Part shown: piece after piece, positions 45,365-54,224 of the stretch
Layout of the letters: every line of letters starts with the position of its first letter
How positions within the stretch are numbered: position 1 is the first letter of the stretch
Origin: Nitrospinaceae bacterium
Lineage (GTDB): Bacteria > Nitrospinota > Nitrospinia > Nitrospinales > VA-1
DNA: 64,000 nt
NCBI GenBank assembly: GCA_029261595.1
Contig: JAJDAZ010000066.1
Coordinates: 1-64,000 of the forward strand
Direction of reading: 5' to 3'
Made by a program: the position numbers and the translations under genes
Notes under the pieces: generated by a model
The model's database searches: none
Seen by the model: the letters and a program-made list of their open reading frames with translations, nothing else
Told to the model about the DNA's origin: nothing

Positions 45365-45710
45365 GGATATGGCCCATTCCCGGCATTTTTTTCAATCGGT
45401 TGAGGACGGATAAACGCATTAATTCCATCACGGCAGGATGATCCGTATTAGAAAAGCCAAACAAGGCCTCAACTTCTTTTTTGGCCTGAGCCAGTTTTTT
45501 GGGATCTGTTTTTAAAACTCCAGGGGTGGAATCCGGTCCATCTTCCTGTACATGGACATCGGCCTCGGTAACCCCCCAGGCTTTAAGGTTTACGATATCC
45601 TTATCCGTGAGAAAGGTTCCCTCAGGAAGCAATTTTCTTCCGGAATAATTTTGAACTTCATTCATCAGCGTCATCCCGGGTTTTAAATCCTGGGTCTTAT
45701 AAATTGGCAC
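45354..45710 (-). CDS. Small protein heading the HDOD/kinase operon
   Basis: The 118-residue protein begins GTG with GGGGA upstream. Its N-terminal half (LKPGMTLMNEVQNYSGRKLLPEGTFLTDKDIVNLKAWGV) resembles the strand-rich domain found before HD-GYP domains. The C-terminal half is helical. It lacks an HD domain of its own. The 11-base overlap with the HDOD gene suggests equal expression and physical association. Confidence 0.75.
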   Translation of the reverse strand: MPIYKTQDLKPGMTLMNEVQNYSGRKLLPEGTFLTDKDIVNLKAWGVTEADVHVQEDGPDSTPGVLKTDPKKLAQAKKEVEALFGFSNTDHPAVMELMRLSVLNRLKKMPGMGHIHVK

Positions 45711-45928
45711 TTGTTCCCCAATATAATTTTATCGACTCATATAAATAAATTCCGATTACCAATATACTATCGGAACAACCCATAATCTACAGCCATTATC
45801 ATTGAAAATGCTTTTAAAATCAACCATTTATTAGAAGTTCGACAGGCGAGCAGTTTAGGATATTTACAATATTCAGCTATTGAAAGCATGAACTCAAAGT
45901 GGTTTTAATGCCCGGCCAGAGGAATCAT

Positions 45929-45941
45929 GGGGGGGGGGGGG
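45929..45941. repeat. Run of 13 G
   Basis: Thirteen consecutive G stand between the TPR gene ending at 46005 and the HDOD operon starting at 45710. Such runs slip during replication and sequencing. It lies about 220 bases upstream of the operon start. Confidence 0.9.
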
Positions 45942-46004
45942 CAACTGGTTTCTTACGTCAATGGGGATAGATAATGAAGTGAGTGAAACGCTCGCAACGA
46001 GAGT

Positions 46005-46664
46005 TCAGGAAGTCAATTCCTTAATCAGTTTGTCCCAGTCGGTCCTGGCAATTTCCTTCTTGGTGATGGGGCCCATTTTCTTGAATACCGGATTTTCGAA
46101 ACCTTCCAGGCTATCAGCCTCACCAAGGTCCATGTCAAACTCAAGGTTATCGTAATCCGAAAGGGGTTCTACCACCTCCTGGTTATCGTCCCCTTCGTTT
46201 TTCTCTTGCGGGTTTCCTTGTGATTGACTCAGCACCTCGAAAATCTGATCGAAATTTTTGGTGATCGAGGCGCCCATTTCCCCAAATTCCTTTTTCACAG
46301 AGGAAAAATATTCCCGGCTCAGATGATAGTGGAGGAACCGGTAGGGGCTGATCTTGTTCGCCTGCAAATAATCTTCGGAAGCCAGACGGGAACGGCCATC
46401 GTTCAAATAAATTTTTCCCCGATAGACGCGGGCAAGAAAATGACGGGGCTGAATACTCAATACCATGTTCAAATTGAGCAGAGCCACGGTGGTTCTGTTT
46501 TCTTCCAGATTCTGAATGGCTTGATGGAAATGCTTATTGACCTCGGAGTCCCAATTTTCCCGCACTCGGAAAATCGGCTCAAGTATAGGAAAGAAAAAGT
46601 CGCCGACTTTGAATCGCACCCAATTCAGGAAAGTCCTGGTGTTGTCGAATTCGTTTTCAGACAT
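46005..46664 (-). CDS. TPR-like cytoplasmic protein
   Basis: The 219-residue protein has two to three TPR-like units (VNKHFHQAIQNLEENRTTVALLNLNMVLSIQPRHFLARVYRGKIY). A long acidic tail follows (ENEGDDNQEVVEPLSDYDNLEFDMDLGEADSLEG is its start region). No signal peptide is present. It is divergent from the zinc-ribbon gene at 47096, whose protein has a similar acidic tail, so they may be linked. Confidence 0.7.
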   Translation of the reverse strand: MSENEFDNTRTFLNWVRFKVGDFFFPILEPIFRVRENWDSEVNKHFHQAIQNLEENRTTVALLNLNMVLSIQPRHFLARVYRGKIYLNDGRSRLASEDYLQANKISPYRFLHYHLSREYFSSVKKEFGEMGASITKNFDQIFEVLSQSQGNPQEKNEGDDNQEVVEPLSDYDNLEFDMDLGEADSLEGFENPVFKKMGPITKKEIARTDWDKLIKELTS

Positions 46665-47095
46665 AGGCTCTCAGTTATCCTGCCAAACCCACGAAGGATT
46701 TGGGAATATTGAAAAAACGATTATTAGCGGCACTTTGGATTGGCTACGATTCTATCTAAATATAAAAAGGCCGTCAAATATTATCGTTAACGAGATCCTA
46801 TTTTTTTTGCTCCAGAGAAATATTCCCTTTTTATTCATCAATAAATTTTGTGATAATTCCATTTCTCTTACCTGGCAATTCCAAGGGAATAGCCGCGTAA
46901 TTCAAGAGAATCAAAAAAATCGATGATTTTTGCCGGTTGACCGCGCGAGTTTCCTATTTAAAGGCGAGAGGTCCTGATTTCGGTTGAATAATGCAGGGTT
47001 TGTTGTATCCCCAAAAACCCTTGCCATGCCGCGCCTTAAAGCTCTAATTATTTAATTTCCTTGACGTTACGCCGTTTTTATACTAATTTTATTGT
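46665..47095. other. Divergent intergenic region
   Basis: The right side contains a candidate promoter for the zinc-ribbon gene (TTGACG at 47061-47066 and TAATTT at 47084-47089). The rest is AT-rich without a credible gene. Confidence 0.45.
47061..47089 (+). promoter_or_regulatory. Candidate promoter with start point at the ATG
   Basis: TTGACG and TAATTT are 17 bases apart. Transcription would begin about seven bases later, at the ATG at 47096, giving a leaderless mRNA. No ribosome-binding site precedes that ATG, which agrees. Confidence 0.4.
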
Positions 47096-48121
47096 ATGCA
47101 ATGTTCAAGGTGCAGTTACATTCGATTTAAATCTTCCGCCAAATGCATGAACTGTGGTTATGATTTCAAGAATCAGAAATCCACAATTCTCCCCAGGGCT
47201 GAAAATGAATTTACCATTTTTGCTCTGGCCGGGGCGGAGGCGGTTGTCGGCAATGCCTCCACAGGCAACGAGGTGAACTTTCACCAGGAGTCTTCCGACA
47301 CAGGAATGAATGACCAGGATCTGCATGAATCTCCCACGGGCCTTTCGGATGAACCCAATCTTGACAACGCCGGGGATTTTGAATTGGACTTGGCCGAGGC
47401 AGATGATCCGGACCTGGAAAATTGGGACATCGGAGCCACTCTCACTGAGGACCTTTCTGGGCCCGGAAGAGATGTTTCCGCTGATTCAAAGTTTGATGCC
47501 GAACCGGACGCAGGTTTTGAAGTCCTGGGTCTGGGGTTCGATATGAGTACGGAGTTTGAGCCTGCGGATACCGAAGTTGCCGCTACGGAAAGCGATGATT
47601 ACTCTGTTGAAGCAACTTCTGAAGTACCCTCTCCGCCGGAAATGGCACCTCATGACGACCAAAAAGAAATTGAGTTTGAACTCAGGGAAGACCTTTCAGC
47701 GCAGGATACCCTTGAGGAAGGCACCGCTCCTGAATCGTTAAGTCAGGAGGACACCGCTCAGGCGGCAAGTTTGGAATTGATTGATTTTCCCGAACAGGGT
47801 GCTGAACCAACTGCAGAGGTCGAGTTAGGTGAAATCTCCCTGGAAACCGAGTTGGAGCTTGAAAACAAGGAATCGGAAACCGGACAAAATTTCGAGGTTC
47901 CTGTGGATCTTAAGTACACCGAAATAGACCGGAGCCAAACCCTTGAAGTGGAAGGGCTTCAGCTTGACCTGGAAACCGATTCTTTAGAGGTAGAGCCCAT
48001 ACAGGCCGATCCATCCCCGGCCCCCGGAGCGGCTCCGGAAGACCTGGAGTTGAAAATGAATTCCAACCAGGATGAATCCAACTCAATGCCCTCTGACGAA
48101 GAGTCCACCCAGGATCGCTAG
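47096..48121 (+). CDS. Zinc-ribbon protein with long acidic tail
   Basis: The 341-residue protein begins with a four-cysteine zinc ribbon (MQCSRCSYIRFKSSAKCMNC). The remaining 310 residues are low-complexity and strongly acidic, rich in Glu, Asp, Ser and Pro, with LELDLE-like repeats (LEVEGLQLDLETDSLEV). Such tails are disordered and bind basic partners. It has no signal peptide. No ribosome-binding site precedes the start. The function is unknown. Confidence 0.75.
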   Translation: MQCSRCSYIRFKSSAKCMNCGYDFKNQKSTILPRAENEFTIFALAGAEAVVGNASTGNEVNFHQESSDTGMNDQDLHESPTGLSDEPNLDNAGDFELDLAEADDPDLENWDIGATLTEDLSGPGRDVSADSKFDAEPDAGFEVLGLGFDMSTEFEPADTEVAATESDDYSVEATSEVPSPPEMAPHDDQKEIEFELREDLSAQDTLEEGTAPESLSQEDTAQAASLELIDFPEQGAEPTAEVELGEISLETELELENKESETGQNFEVPVDLKYTEIDRSQTLEVEGLQLDLETDSLEVEPIQADPSPAPGAAPEDLELKMNSNQDESNSMPSDEESTQDR

Positions 48122-48711
48122 GACTCCCTTTCCCGGATCTTAATCTCCCTTTCAGGATCATCAAACCCCGATAGTTGTCAAAAACCCCTTTATTGCGTAA
48201 CCCCTCCCCATTAGCACCCCCTGGCAGGAATCGAATTTCGTTCTCTCAGGTTTTTCAGGGTTCTTATTCGCCCTAAGGATATTTTCAGGTGGGGGCCCCA
48301 TAAAAAATTGGATTTTTTTGACAAATTGCATTATAAGAATAGGTTTTCGTGGCAATTCCTGCCCCCTGAATCAACTTGAGATCTCATACGACAACTTCTC
48401 CTGTGACGCGTTAAACAGGCGAGGCGCCGATCAGGATTTTCATTTTAACGGCGTCTCAAGGCGCGGAGGAAAACATCCGCTGATGGGGCACACTCCGCGG
48501 GAAGGAAATGGCAGGATAAAAAATTCCGCACGTGTGGTATTGCACATTTGTCTTCATGCCTCAAAGGAGTAAAGTAGGGTAAGGTCAGCCATAAACCCAT
48601 AGTTGGTTAATATAGTTCGTTAATATTTCGTCCAGCGACGCGCTGGTCAGTATCTGCTCCAGGCCTCGGACTGGCAGGCTGGATTGAAAAAATTAAAAAC
48701 AGGATAATCGA
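48122..48711. other. Long leader region of the aminotransferase-serA pair
   Basis: No credible gene is found. TTGACA stands at 48318-48323 with a weak TAGGTT 16 bases later, so the transcript would have a leader of about 360 bases. The part after 48390 is GC-richer and could fold, but I recognise no known riboswitch or stable RNA. Confidence 0.4.
48318..48345 (+). promoter_or_regulatory. Candidate promoter of the aminotransferase-serA operon
   Basis: A perfect TTGACA is followed after 16 bases by TAGGTT, a weak -10. TATAAG lies in between at a non-ideal distance. The -35 is strong, the -10 uncertain. Confidence 0.3.
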
Positions 48712-49860
48712 ATGAAGAAAAGATATTTGCTCGCCCCCGGACCGACCCCCGTTTCAGAAGAAGTCTCTTTACGCATGGCGGAACCCATGGTTCATCACCG
48801 CACTCCGCAGTTCAGCGCAATTTTCGCCGAAGCCGCAGAGGGTTTGAAGTACCTGTTCCAAACCAAACAGGATGTATTGATTCTTGCATCCACTGGCACG
48901 GGAGCCATGGAGGGGGGTGTGACCAATTTATTTTCCCCGGGAGATAAGGTTCTTGTTATCAACGGCGGAAAATTTGGCGAGCGCTGGGGCAAAATTTCAG
49001 AAACCTACGGCTTGCAAGTGGTCTGGCATAACGTCGAATGGGGACATGCCGCCGACCCAAAAGATATTGAATCCATTTTAAATCAGGACAAAGAAATTAA
49101 AGGTGTTCTTGTACAGGCCTCGGAAACCTCGACCACCGCCGCTCAGCCCATCGAAGCGCTTTCCAAATTGACCCGCGACCGGGACGACTTATTGCTGGTG
49201 GTAGACGCGATCACCGGCCTTGGCGTTTTTAATTTACCGATGGATGAATGGGGCATCGACGCCCTGGTGACCGGCTCGCAGAAAGCCCTGCAACTACCGC
49301 CGGGGCTTGCGATGGTGGGTCTTAGCGAAAAGGCCTGGAAATTTGCGGACCAATCCACCTGCCCGCATTTTTATTTCGATTTCAAGAAAGAAAGAAAAAA
49401 TCTTGCCAATAAAACGTCGGCTTACACACCGGCTGTTTCCCTGGTCATCGGACTTCGAGAAGTTCTTAAGAATATCAAAGCAGAAGGCCTGGACAACCTT
49501 TTCAAACGCCACAACCGCCTGGCAAGGGCCACACGCGCCGCCGTAAAGGCGATGGGGCTTCAGGGCGTCGCGCCTGATTCCCCGGCGGACAGCGCAACCG
49601 GTTTTTTTGTTCCCGAGGGAATTGATGGCGGCAAGCTGGTCAAAAGCATGCGCGATGATTTTGGCGTGACCCTGGCGGGAGGCCAGGATGACTGGAAAGG
49701 CAAAGTAGTTCGCATTGCCCATTTAGGCTATGTGGACACTTTCGACGTCATCATTGCCATTTCAGTCATAGAAATGGCGTTGACCAAGTTCGGAGCCAAG
49801 GTAGAACTCGGCAAGGGCGTGGCCGCCGCGCAAAAAATATTACTGGAAGGCTACGAATAA
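48712..49860 (+). CDS. Class V aminotransferase (alanine/serine-glyoxylate type)
   Basis: The 382-residue protein has the PGPTPVSEEV start, the HRTPQF loop and the pyridoxal-phosphate lysine in GSQKALQLPPGLAM. It belongs to the small-subunit hydrogenase/alanine-glyoxylate/PucG group of class V enzymes. It is followed 71 bases later by serA, so it may transaminate the 3-phosphohydroxypyruvate produced there, replacing SerC; this substitution is known in some autotrophs and archaea. Glyoxylate or other substrates remain possible. AGGA lies seven bases before the ATG. Confidence 0.88.
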   Translation: MKKRYLLAPGPTPVSEEVSLRMAEPMVHHRTPQFSAIFAEAAEGLKYLFQTKQDVLILASTGTGAMEGGVTNLFSPGDKVLVINGGKFGERWGKISETYGLQVVWHNVEWGHAADPKDIESILNQDKEIKGVLVQASETSTTAAQPIEALSKLTRDRDDLLLVVDAITGLGVFNLPMDEWGIDALVTGSQKALQLPPGLAMVGLSEKAWKFADQSTCPHFYFDFKKERKNLANKTSAYTPAVSLVIGLREVLKNIKAEGLDNLFKRHNRLARATRAAVKAMGLQGVAPDSPADSATGFFVPEGIDGGKLVKSMRDDFGVTLAGGQDDWKGKVVRIAHLGYVDTFDVIIAISVIEMALTKFGAKVELGKGVAAAQKILLEGYE

Positions 49861-49931
49861 CCGGCCTCCGGACTTTTCAAACTATAATTTCCTGGTTTCC
49901 AAACCAGGTTCACCATCCATTGGAGTGACTG

Positions 49932-51518
49932 ATGAAAGTGCTGGTTGCAGATAATCTTTCCCCTGCCGGGATCGAAATTCTCAAAAATGAAGAGGGCATT
50001 GAGGTAGATGTCAAAACGGGCATGTCTAAAGAGGAATTGATTGCGGTCATTCCCCAGTACGAGGGTTTGCTGGTCAGAAGCGCCACAAAAGTCCGGGCGG
50101 ATGTTATCGAAGCGGCAACCAAATTGAAAGTCGTCGGCAGGGCCGGTATCGGCGTGGACAATATCGATCTGGAAGCCGCTGGCAAAAAAGGCGTCATCGT
50201 GATGAACACTCCAGAAGGCAATGTGATCACCACGGGAGAGCACGCCATGGCGCTGATGATGTCCATGTCCCGGAATATCCCACAGGCTAATATGTCGCTC
50301 AGAAACAAGGAATGGGCGCCTAAAAAATTCATGGGAGTGGAACTGTTTCAAAAAACTCTTGGAATCATCGGATTGGGACGCATCGGTTCCATCGTCGCAG
50401 ATCGCGCCAAGGGATTTCAAATGAAAATCCTGGTGTTTGATCCCTATATCCAGAAAGAACGGGCGGAGAAACTGGGCGCCGAAGTGGTGGAGCTGAAAGA
50501 ACTTCTGCAACGGTCCGATTATATTTCCCTGCACACTCCCGGATTGCCAGACCAGCACTTGCTCAGTAAAAAAGAATTCGACCTGATGAAGCCGGGCGTT
50601 AGAATCGTCAACTGCGCCAGAGGATCTTTGATCGACCATGACGCACTGATCGAGGCCATCAAATCCAAAAAAGTCGCGCAGGCGGCTCTGGATGTTTATG
50701 AAAAAGAACCGCTGGACCCGGACAGCCCCCTTCTTAAAATGGATGAAATCATCTGCACCCCACATTTGGGAGCCTCCACCGAAGAGGCGCAGGAAAATGT
50801 CGCCATCGCCGTTGCCGATCAACTGATCGACTACTTGAAACACGGGAACGTCAGAAACGCCATCAACATGCCTTCCATCGATGCCGAAACGCTCAAGGAA
50901 ATAAAGCCCTACCTTGTTCTGGGCGAGGACCTGGGGCTTCTGGCGGCGCAACTGATCGACGGCCCCATTCTCAAAGCTGAAATCCAATACAACGGGGACA
51001 TCGCCGAACTCAATGTAGAACCCATCACCACCTCCGTCCTGAAGGGTTTGTTGAGCCGGTCCATCGACGGCATCAACATGGTGAACGCTCCCTTCATCGC
51101 CAAAGACCGGGGCATCCAGGTGCAGGAGTCCAAAAGCAACGCGGTCCATGAATACACCAGCACCCTGCAGTTGCAGGTAGAGACCAAAAATGGAACCCGC
51201 AATATCATGGGAAGCATTTTTGGCAAAGGCGACCCGCGCATCGTCAAATTTGACGAATATTTTCTGGAAGCGGTTTTATCCCCGAATATGCTGGTGCTGA
51301 ACAATCAGGATGTCCCGGGAGTCATCGGCAACCTGGGAAATGCGCTGGGAAAACACAACATCAATGTGGCGGGATTTCATCTGGGCCGACTGAAAGAAAA
51401 AAGCATGGCGCTGGCCATCATCAACATTGATTCGCCCCCAACCACCGAGGCTTTACGGGAGCTGAGAGAGACTCCCAATATGCTGTCAGTGCACAGCGTG
51501 ACGTTGAAAAACCAGTAA
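49932..51518 (+). CDS. serA: D-3-phosphoglycerate dehydrogenase
   Basis: The 528-residue protein is the long SerA form: a D-isomer dehydrogenase with NAD site (IIGLGRIGSIVADRAKGF), catalytic GRAGIGVDNID, NCARGSLIDHDAL and ENVAIA regions, an intermediate ASB domain (about 320-450) and a C-terminal ACT domain (LNNQDVPGVIGNLGNALGKHNI). It oxidises 3-phosphoglycerate in serine synthesis; the ACT domain usually senses serine. GGAG lies six bases before the ATG. A bidirectional terminator follows. Confidence 0.95.
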   Translation: MKVLVADNLSPAGIEILKNEEGIEVDVKTGMSKEELIAVIPQYEGLLVRSATKVRADVIEAATKLKVVGRAGIGVDNIDLEAAGKKGVIVMNTPEGNVITTGEHAMALMMSMSRNIPQANMSLRNKEWAPKKFMGVELFQKTLGIIGLGRIGSIVADRAKGFQMKILVFDPYIQKERAEKLGAEVVELKELLQRSDYISLHTPGLPDQHLLSKKEFDLMKPGVRIVNCARGSLIDHDALIEAIKSKKVAQAALDVYEKEPLDPDSPLLKMDEIICTPHLGASTEEAQENVAIAVADQLIDYLKHGNVRNAINMPSIDAETLKEIKPYLVLGEDLGLLAAQLIDGPILKAEIQYNGDIAELNVEPITTSVLKGLLSRSIDGINMVNAPFIAKDRGIQVQESKSNAVHEYTSTLQLQVETKNGTRNIMGSIFGKGDPRIVKFDEYFLEAVLSPNMLVLNNQDVPGVIGNLGNALGKHNINVAGFHLGRLKEKSMALAIINIDSPPTTEALRELRETPNMLSVHSVTLKNQ

Positions 51519-51526
51519 GCATCAGC

Positions 51527-51580
51527 AAAAAAAATGGACCTTCAAAGGGTTCTCACCCCTTGAAGGTCCGGTCCATTTTT
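51527..51580. terminator. Bidirectional terminator between serA and the parvulin gene
   Basis: AAAAATGGACCTTCAA...TTGAAGGTCC forms a long stem with a GGG/CCC inner part, flanked by A-rich and ATTTTT sequences, so it would terminate both convergent genes. Confidence 0.75.
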
Positions 51581-51601
51581 CCAGTCCTGATATTCTCAGG
51601 G

Positions 51602-52168
51602 CTATTCTTTTGCGTTCTCTTCTTCTTTCTTGACAGGCTGTTGACCAAAAACCTGGGCAATGATCGCGTTGATCTTTTCCTCACCCAATAATTTATAGAC
51701 CGAATTGGCAGATTTAAAATGGGCGCTGGTGAACAGACTCAACACCTTTTTGCTGGTGTAGCCCAGCATCATGAATTCGTGGGCATAGTTTTCGGCGACC
51801 ATGATGAGCGTCTTGTCGTCCGCATCTTCATCCCCTGTGGGCGGTCCCACATCGGGGTTGATATCGGTTTGAATTTCGTACACATAAATTAAATGCCAGC
51901 CGAACTCCGTTTTGATCGGTCCCGCGACCTCGCCCTCTTCAGCGGTGAAGGCAGCGACTTCAAATGCCCGGACCATCGCCCCTTTTCCAAACCAGCCCAA
52001 ATCCCCGCCCCGCTTTTTGGAAGGGCATTCGCTGTACTCTTCAGCCAGGGTTGAAAAGTCTTCCCCGCCGTCGATTTTCTTTTTTACTTCTTCAGCAACC
52101 TCTTTTGATTTAACTAGGATGTGCCTTGCCTGAACCTTTTTAACTTTTTTCTCTTTTGGCGCCGCCAT
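51602..52168 (-). CDS. Parvulin-type peptidyl-prolyl isomerase
   Basis: The start at 52168 gives a 188-residue protein. A parvulin domain (ARHILVKSKEVAEEV...GGDLGWFGKGAMVRAFEVAAF...TEFGWHLIYVYE) occupies about residues 10-100. A C-terminal extension of about 80 helical residues is not typical. No signal peptide is present, so it is cytoplasmic. It probably catalyses proline isomerisation on folding proteins. Confidence 0.88.
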   Translation of the reverse strand: MAAPKEKKVKKVQARHILVKSKEVAEEVKKKIDGGEDFSTLAEEYSECPSKKRGGDLGWFGKGAMVRAFEVAAFTAEEGEVAGPIKTEFGWHLIYVYEIQTDINPDVGPPTGDEDADDKTLIMVAENYAHEFMMLGYTSKKVLSLFTSAHFKSANSVYKLLGEEKINAIIAQVFGQQPVKKEEENAKE

Positions 52169-52315
52169 GATTTCTATCCCCGATTGCAAAAATATAATTA
52201 AAGGCGATGCCGACAACCCCGCGACTGGATTGGGGTCCGACCGCCGGTCGTCCCGATAAACTTCCCTTTTAACACTGTACAGAGTCCCCGCTTGCCTTGG
52301 TGCGGAAATGGCTTC

Positions 52316-53104
52316 TCAGTTCATCTGCAACGCACAGCATTTTTTGAATTTCTTGCCCGACCCGCAGGGGCAAGGATCGTTCGGCTTGATTTTCCCTTCG
52401 GAAATTTTTGCTTCCGCAGGGACTTTCAATAACTCTTCACCAATTTTTTTTGCCTGCTTATATCTTTTTTTGAGTTTGTCATTCAGGTCGGGAATGGTCG
52501 TCGTGAGGGCCATCAGCATATCATTATGCTCCGGCTTCAATCTACCGTCCTCTTTTCCCCGAAGCGACTCGTTAAAATAATAGGTATAAGAAAAAGCCGC
52601 CGCCTGCTGGTTGCTGTCCAGCTCCAATTTATAGAAAGCCAGCTTGATGTCCAGGTTATCACTTCTGGGGTCCAGGTCGTAAGCGTCTTCCGCGAAGAAT
52701 TTTTCATTGTTATAATTGAAATCGAGCATTTCCGTGTTGCGCGGGAGCAACTCGAAATAGTTCACGTAGCGACCCGGCTCAAACATAAGATAGGACAAGG
52801 GATTTTTCTCACCAAACGCCTTGGCCTCCAGGTAGCGCTGTTTGAACAGCACCATCAACTCATCCGGCAGTTTTTTAACAAACCCCTTGATAATGTCCGC
52901 TTGCGTCTTGGTCCATTTTGGCGCGTTGGGCAGGGAGTTGCTGGTCTTGTTAAAGTTCAGCAGGAAAATAATCCGGTTGTCTTCCTGCTCGCGGTCAGCG
53001 AGAGAAACCGTCACATGCTTGCAATCGCAAAATGGGTTGGTGCAATAATAGTCTTCCAACACATACGTGTTTTTATAGTCCTCCTCCTCAAACCGATAGG
53101 TCAT
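52316..53104 (-). CDS. SEC-C motif protein
   Basis: The 262-residue protein ends with a SEC-C zinc motif ([16 protein letters not shown]). Its N-terminal part has CTNPFCDCKHVTVSL, a second possible metal site, and a domain of strands and helices without recognised family. SEC-C motifs bind zinc and often contact ribosomal or secretory partners; the role here is unknown. No good ribosome-binding site is seen. Confidence 0.8.
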   Translation of the reverse strand: MTYRFEEEDYKNTYVLEDYYCTNPFCDCKHVTVSLADREQEDNRIIFLLNFNKTSNSLPNAPKWTKTQADIIKGFVKKLPDELMVLFKQRYLEAKAFGEKNPLSYLMFEPGRYVNYFELLPRNTEMLDFNYNNEKFFAEDAYDLDPRSDNLDIKLAFYKLELDSNQQAAAFSYTYYFNESLRGKEDGRLKPEHNDMLMALTTTIPDLNDKLKKRYKQAKKIGEELLKVPAEAKISEGKIKPNDPCPCGSGKKFKKCCALQMN

Positions 53105-53181
53105 GACAGAGGACTGACTTTCTTCCTGATTGATGATCGAATACGATTCGATGGCAAACCTCCTTAATTAAACAGGCCCGG

Positions 53182-53667
53182 TCAACTGGTATACCTGCCT
53201 GAAGACAATCCTCCCAGGCTTTTCAACGGTTGTTCCGCCTTGTCACTCAGGTTTCGAACGGGTCGCACGGATTCTTTGCCTATTCCTTCCTTGTTGGCCA
53301 GGTTTTCGTGTCCATACCTGTAATAAAACACGGCGGCGGTGCTGTGTGCTCTCTGGATACTGGTCCAGGTGGAAAATCCCCCACCAGGGGAAAAGCTGGA
53401 ATGGATATGGATATCCAGCCGGTCCATATCCTTGGTGGTGAAATCCTCATCATACAGACCTTCAGCCTCATCCAGAGTGGGCAACCTCCAGTTCGAATGG
53501 CCGGCAAATTTCTTGTCGTTCAATACCCGGATATATTCCAAAGCTTCGAACCAGTTCATCCATTTACTGCTGTCCTGGTAAGAGTCCGTTTGTTTCCACA
53601 TCAGCTGGGCTTCATGGTCCGTGACCGTCCCATCCCCATTATCCTTAAACCTTGTTTGTGTTTCCAC
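53182..53667 (-). CDS. DUF1566 protein A
   Basis: The 161-residue protein (GTG start, AGGA eight bases upstream) has one DUF1566/Lcl C-terminal domain: DNGDGTVTD, NWRLPT, IHIHSSFSPGGGFSTWTS and a final VRPVRN. The domain has a C-type-lectin-like/formylglycine-type fold by family knowledge. A glycine/serine-rich tail of about 25 residues follows. No signal peptide is seen. It is the most downstream gene of the array. Confidence 0.82.
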   Translation of the reverse strand: METQTRFKDNGDGTVTDHEAQLMWKQTDSYQDSSKWMNWFEALEYIRVLNDKKFAGHSNWRLPTLDEAEGLYDEDFTTKDMDRLDIHIHSSFSPGGGFSTWTSIQRAHSTAAVFYYRYGHENLANKEGIGKESVRPVRNLSDKAEQPLKSLGGLSSGRYTS

Positions 53668-53718
53668 CAGGGAGTTCCTTAAAAAATCTTAATGTCGTTT
53701 TATCCTGATTTATCCTGC

Positions 53719-54192
53719 CTAAAGCAAACCGTCGGTTTTTTCTATATCACGAACCACCCGCGTCGAACCGCGAGACGTCCGGTAGATGTCGTCAAAAATC
53801 TGCAACCCCTTGCGGAACCCAAACCGGATCGCCTGAATTTTATTTCTCACATCGCTGGTCCAGTACAAAAATCCAAATCCGGGTTCAAAAATGGACGCAT
53901 GAGAAATCGTCTGCCCCATATGATCTTTATTCTGTTGTTTTTTATCAAAAAGACTTTTTGCCTCGAGTACCGTAGGAAGACGCCACCCGTCGTAGCCTCC
54001 GTACTTTTTCTTATTCATTTCTTCGGAGTAATCCCGGGACTGGACCCAGTTCATCCATTTCCCTGTCAATTGCCAGGTATCCTGTTTGAGCCAGAGCAAG
54101 GCCCTTTTCCGGTCGATGACCGTTCCATTTTCCGCCTCTTCGAACCGGGCCGATTCTTCCTGCGGGTCAACTTCCTGATCGTTTGGACACAT
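53719..54192 (-). CDS. DUF1566 protein B
   Basis: From the ATG at 54192 (GAGG upstream) the protein has 157 residues. Its DUF1566 domain has a degenerate first motif (ENGTVID in place of DNGDGT), GWRLPT, and FEPGFGFLYWTSD without the IHIDP sequence. It ends TRVVRDIEK. The start at the preceding TTG would leave no room for the ribosome-binding site. Confidence 0.78.
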   Translation of the reverse strand: MCPNDQEVDPQEESARFEEAENGTVIDRKRALLWLKQDTWQLTGKWMNWVQSRDYSEEMNKKKYGGYDGWRLPTVLEAKSLFDKKQQNKDHMGQTISHASIFEPGFGFLYWTSDVRNKIQAIRFGFRKGLQIFDDIYRTSRGSTRVVRDIEKTDGLL

Positions 54193-54224
54193 AAATAACA
54201 ACCTCTAATTTTCGACTCAGGGGG

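Noticed and set aside
49851-51149. 432-codon open frame antisense to serA
   Set aside because: serA is unmistakable on the other strand with a good ribosome-binding site. The antisense frame has no recognisable domain and follows from codon bias.
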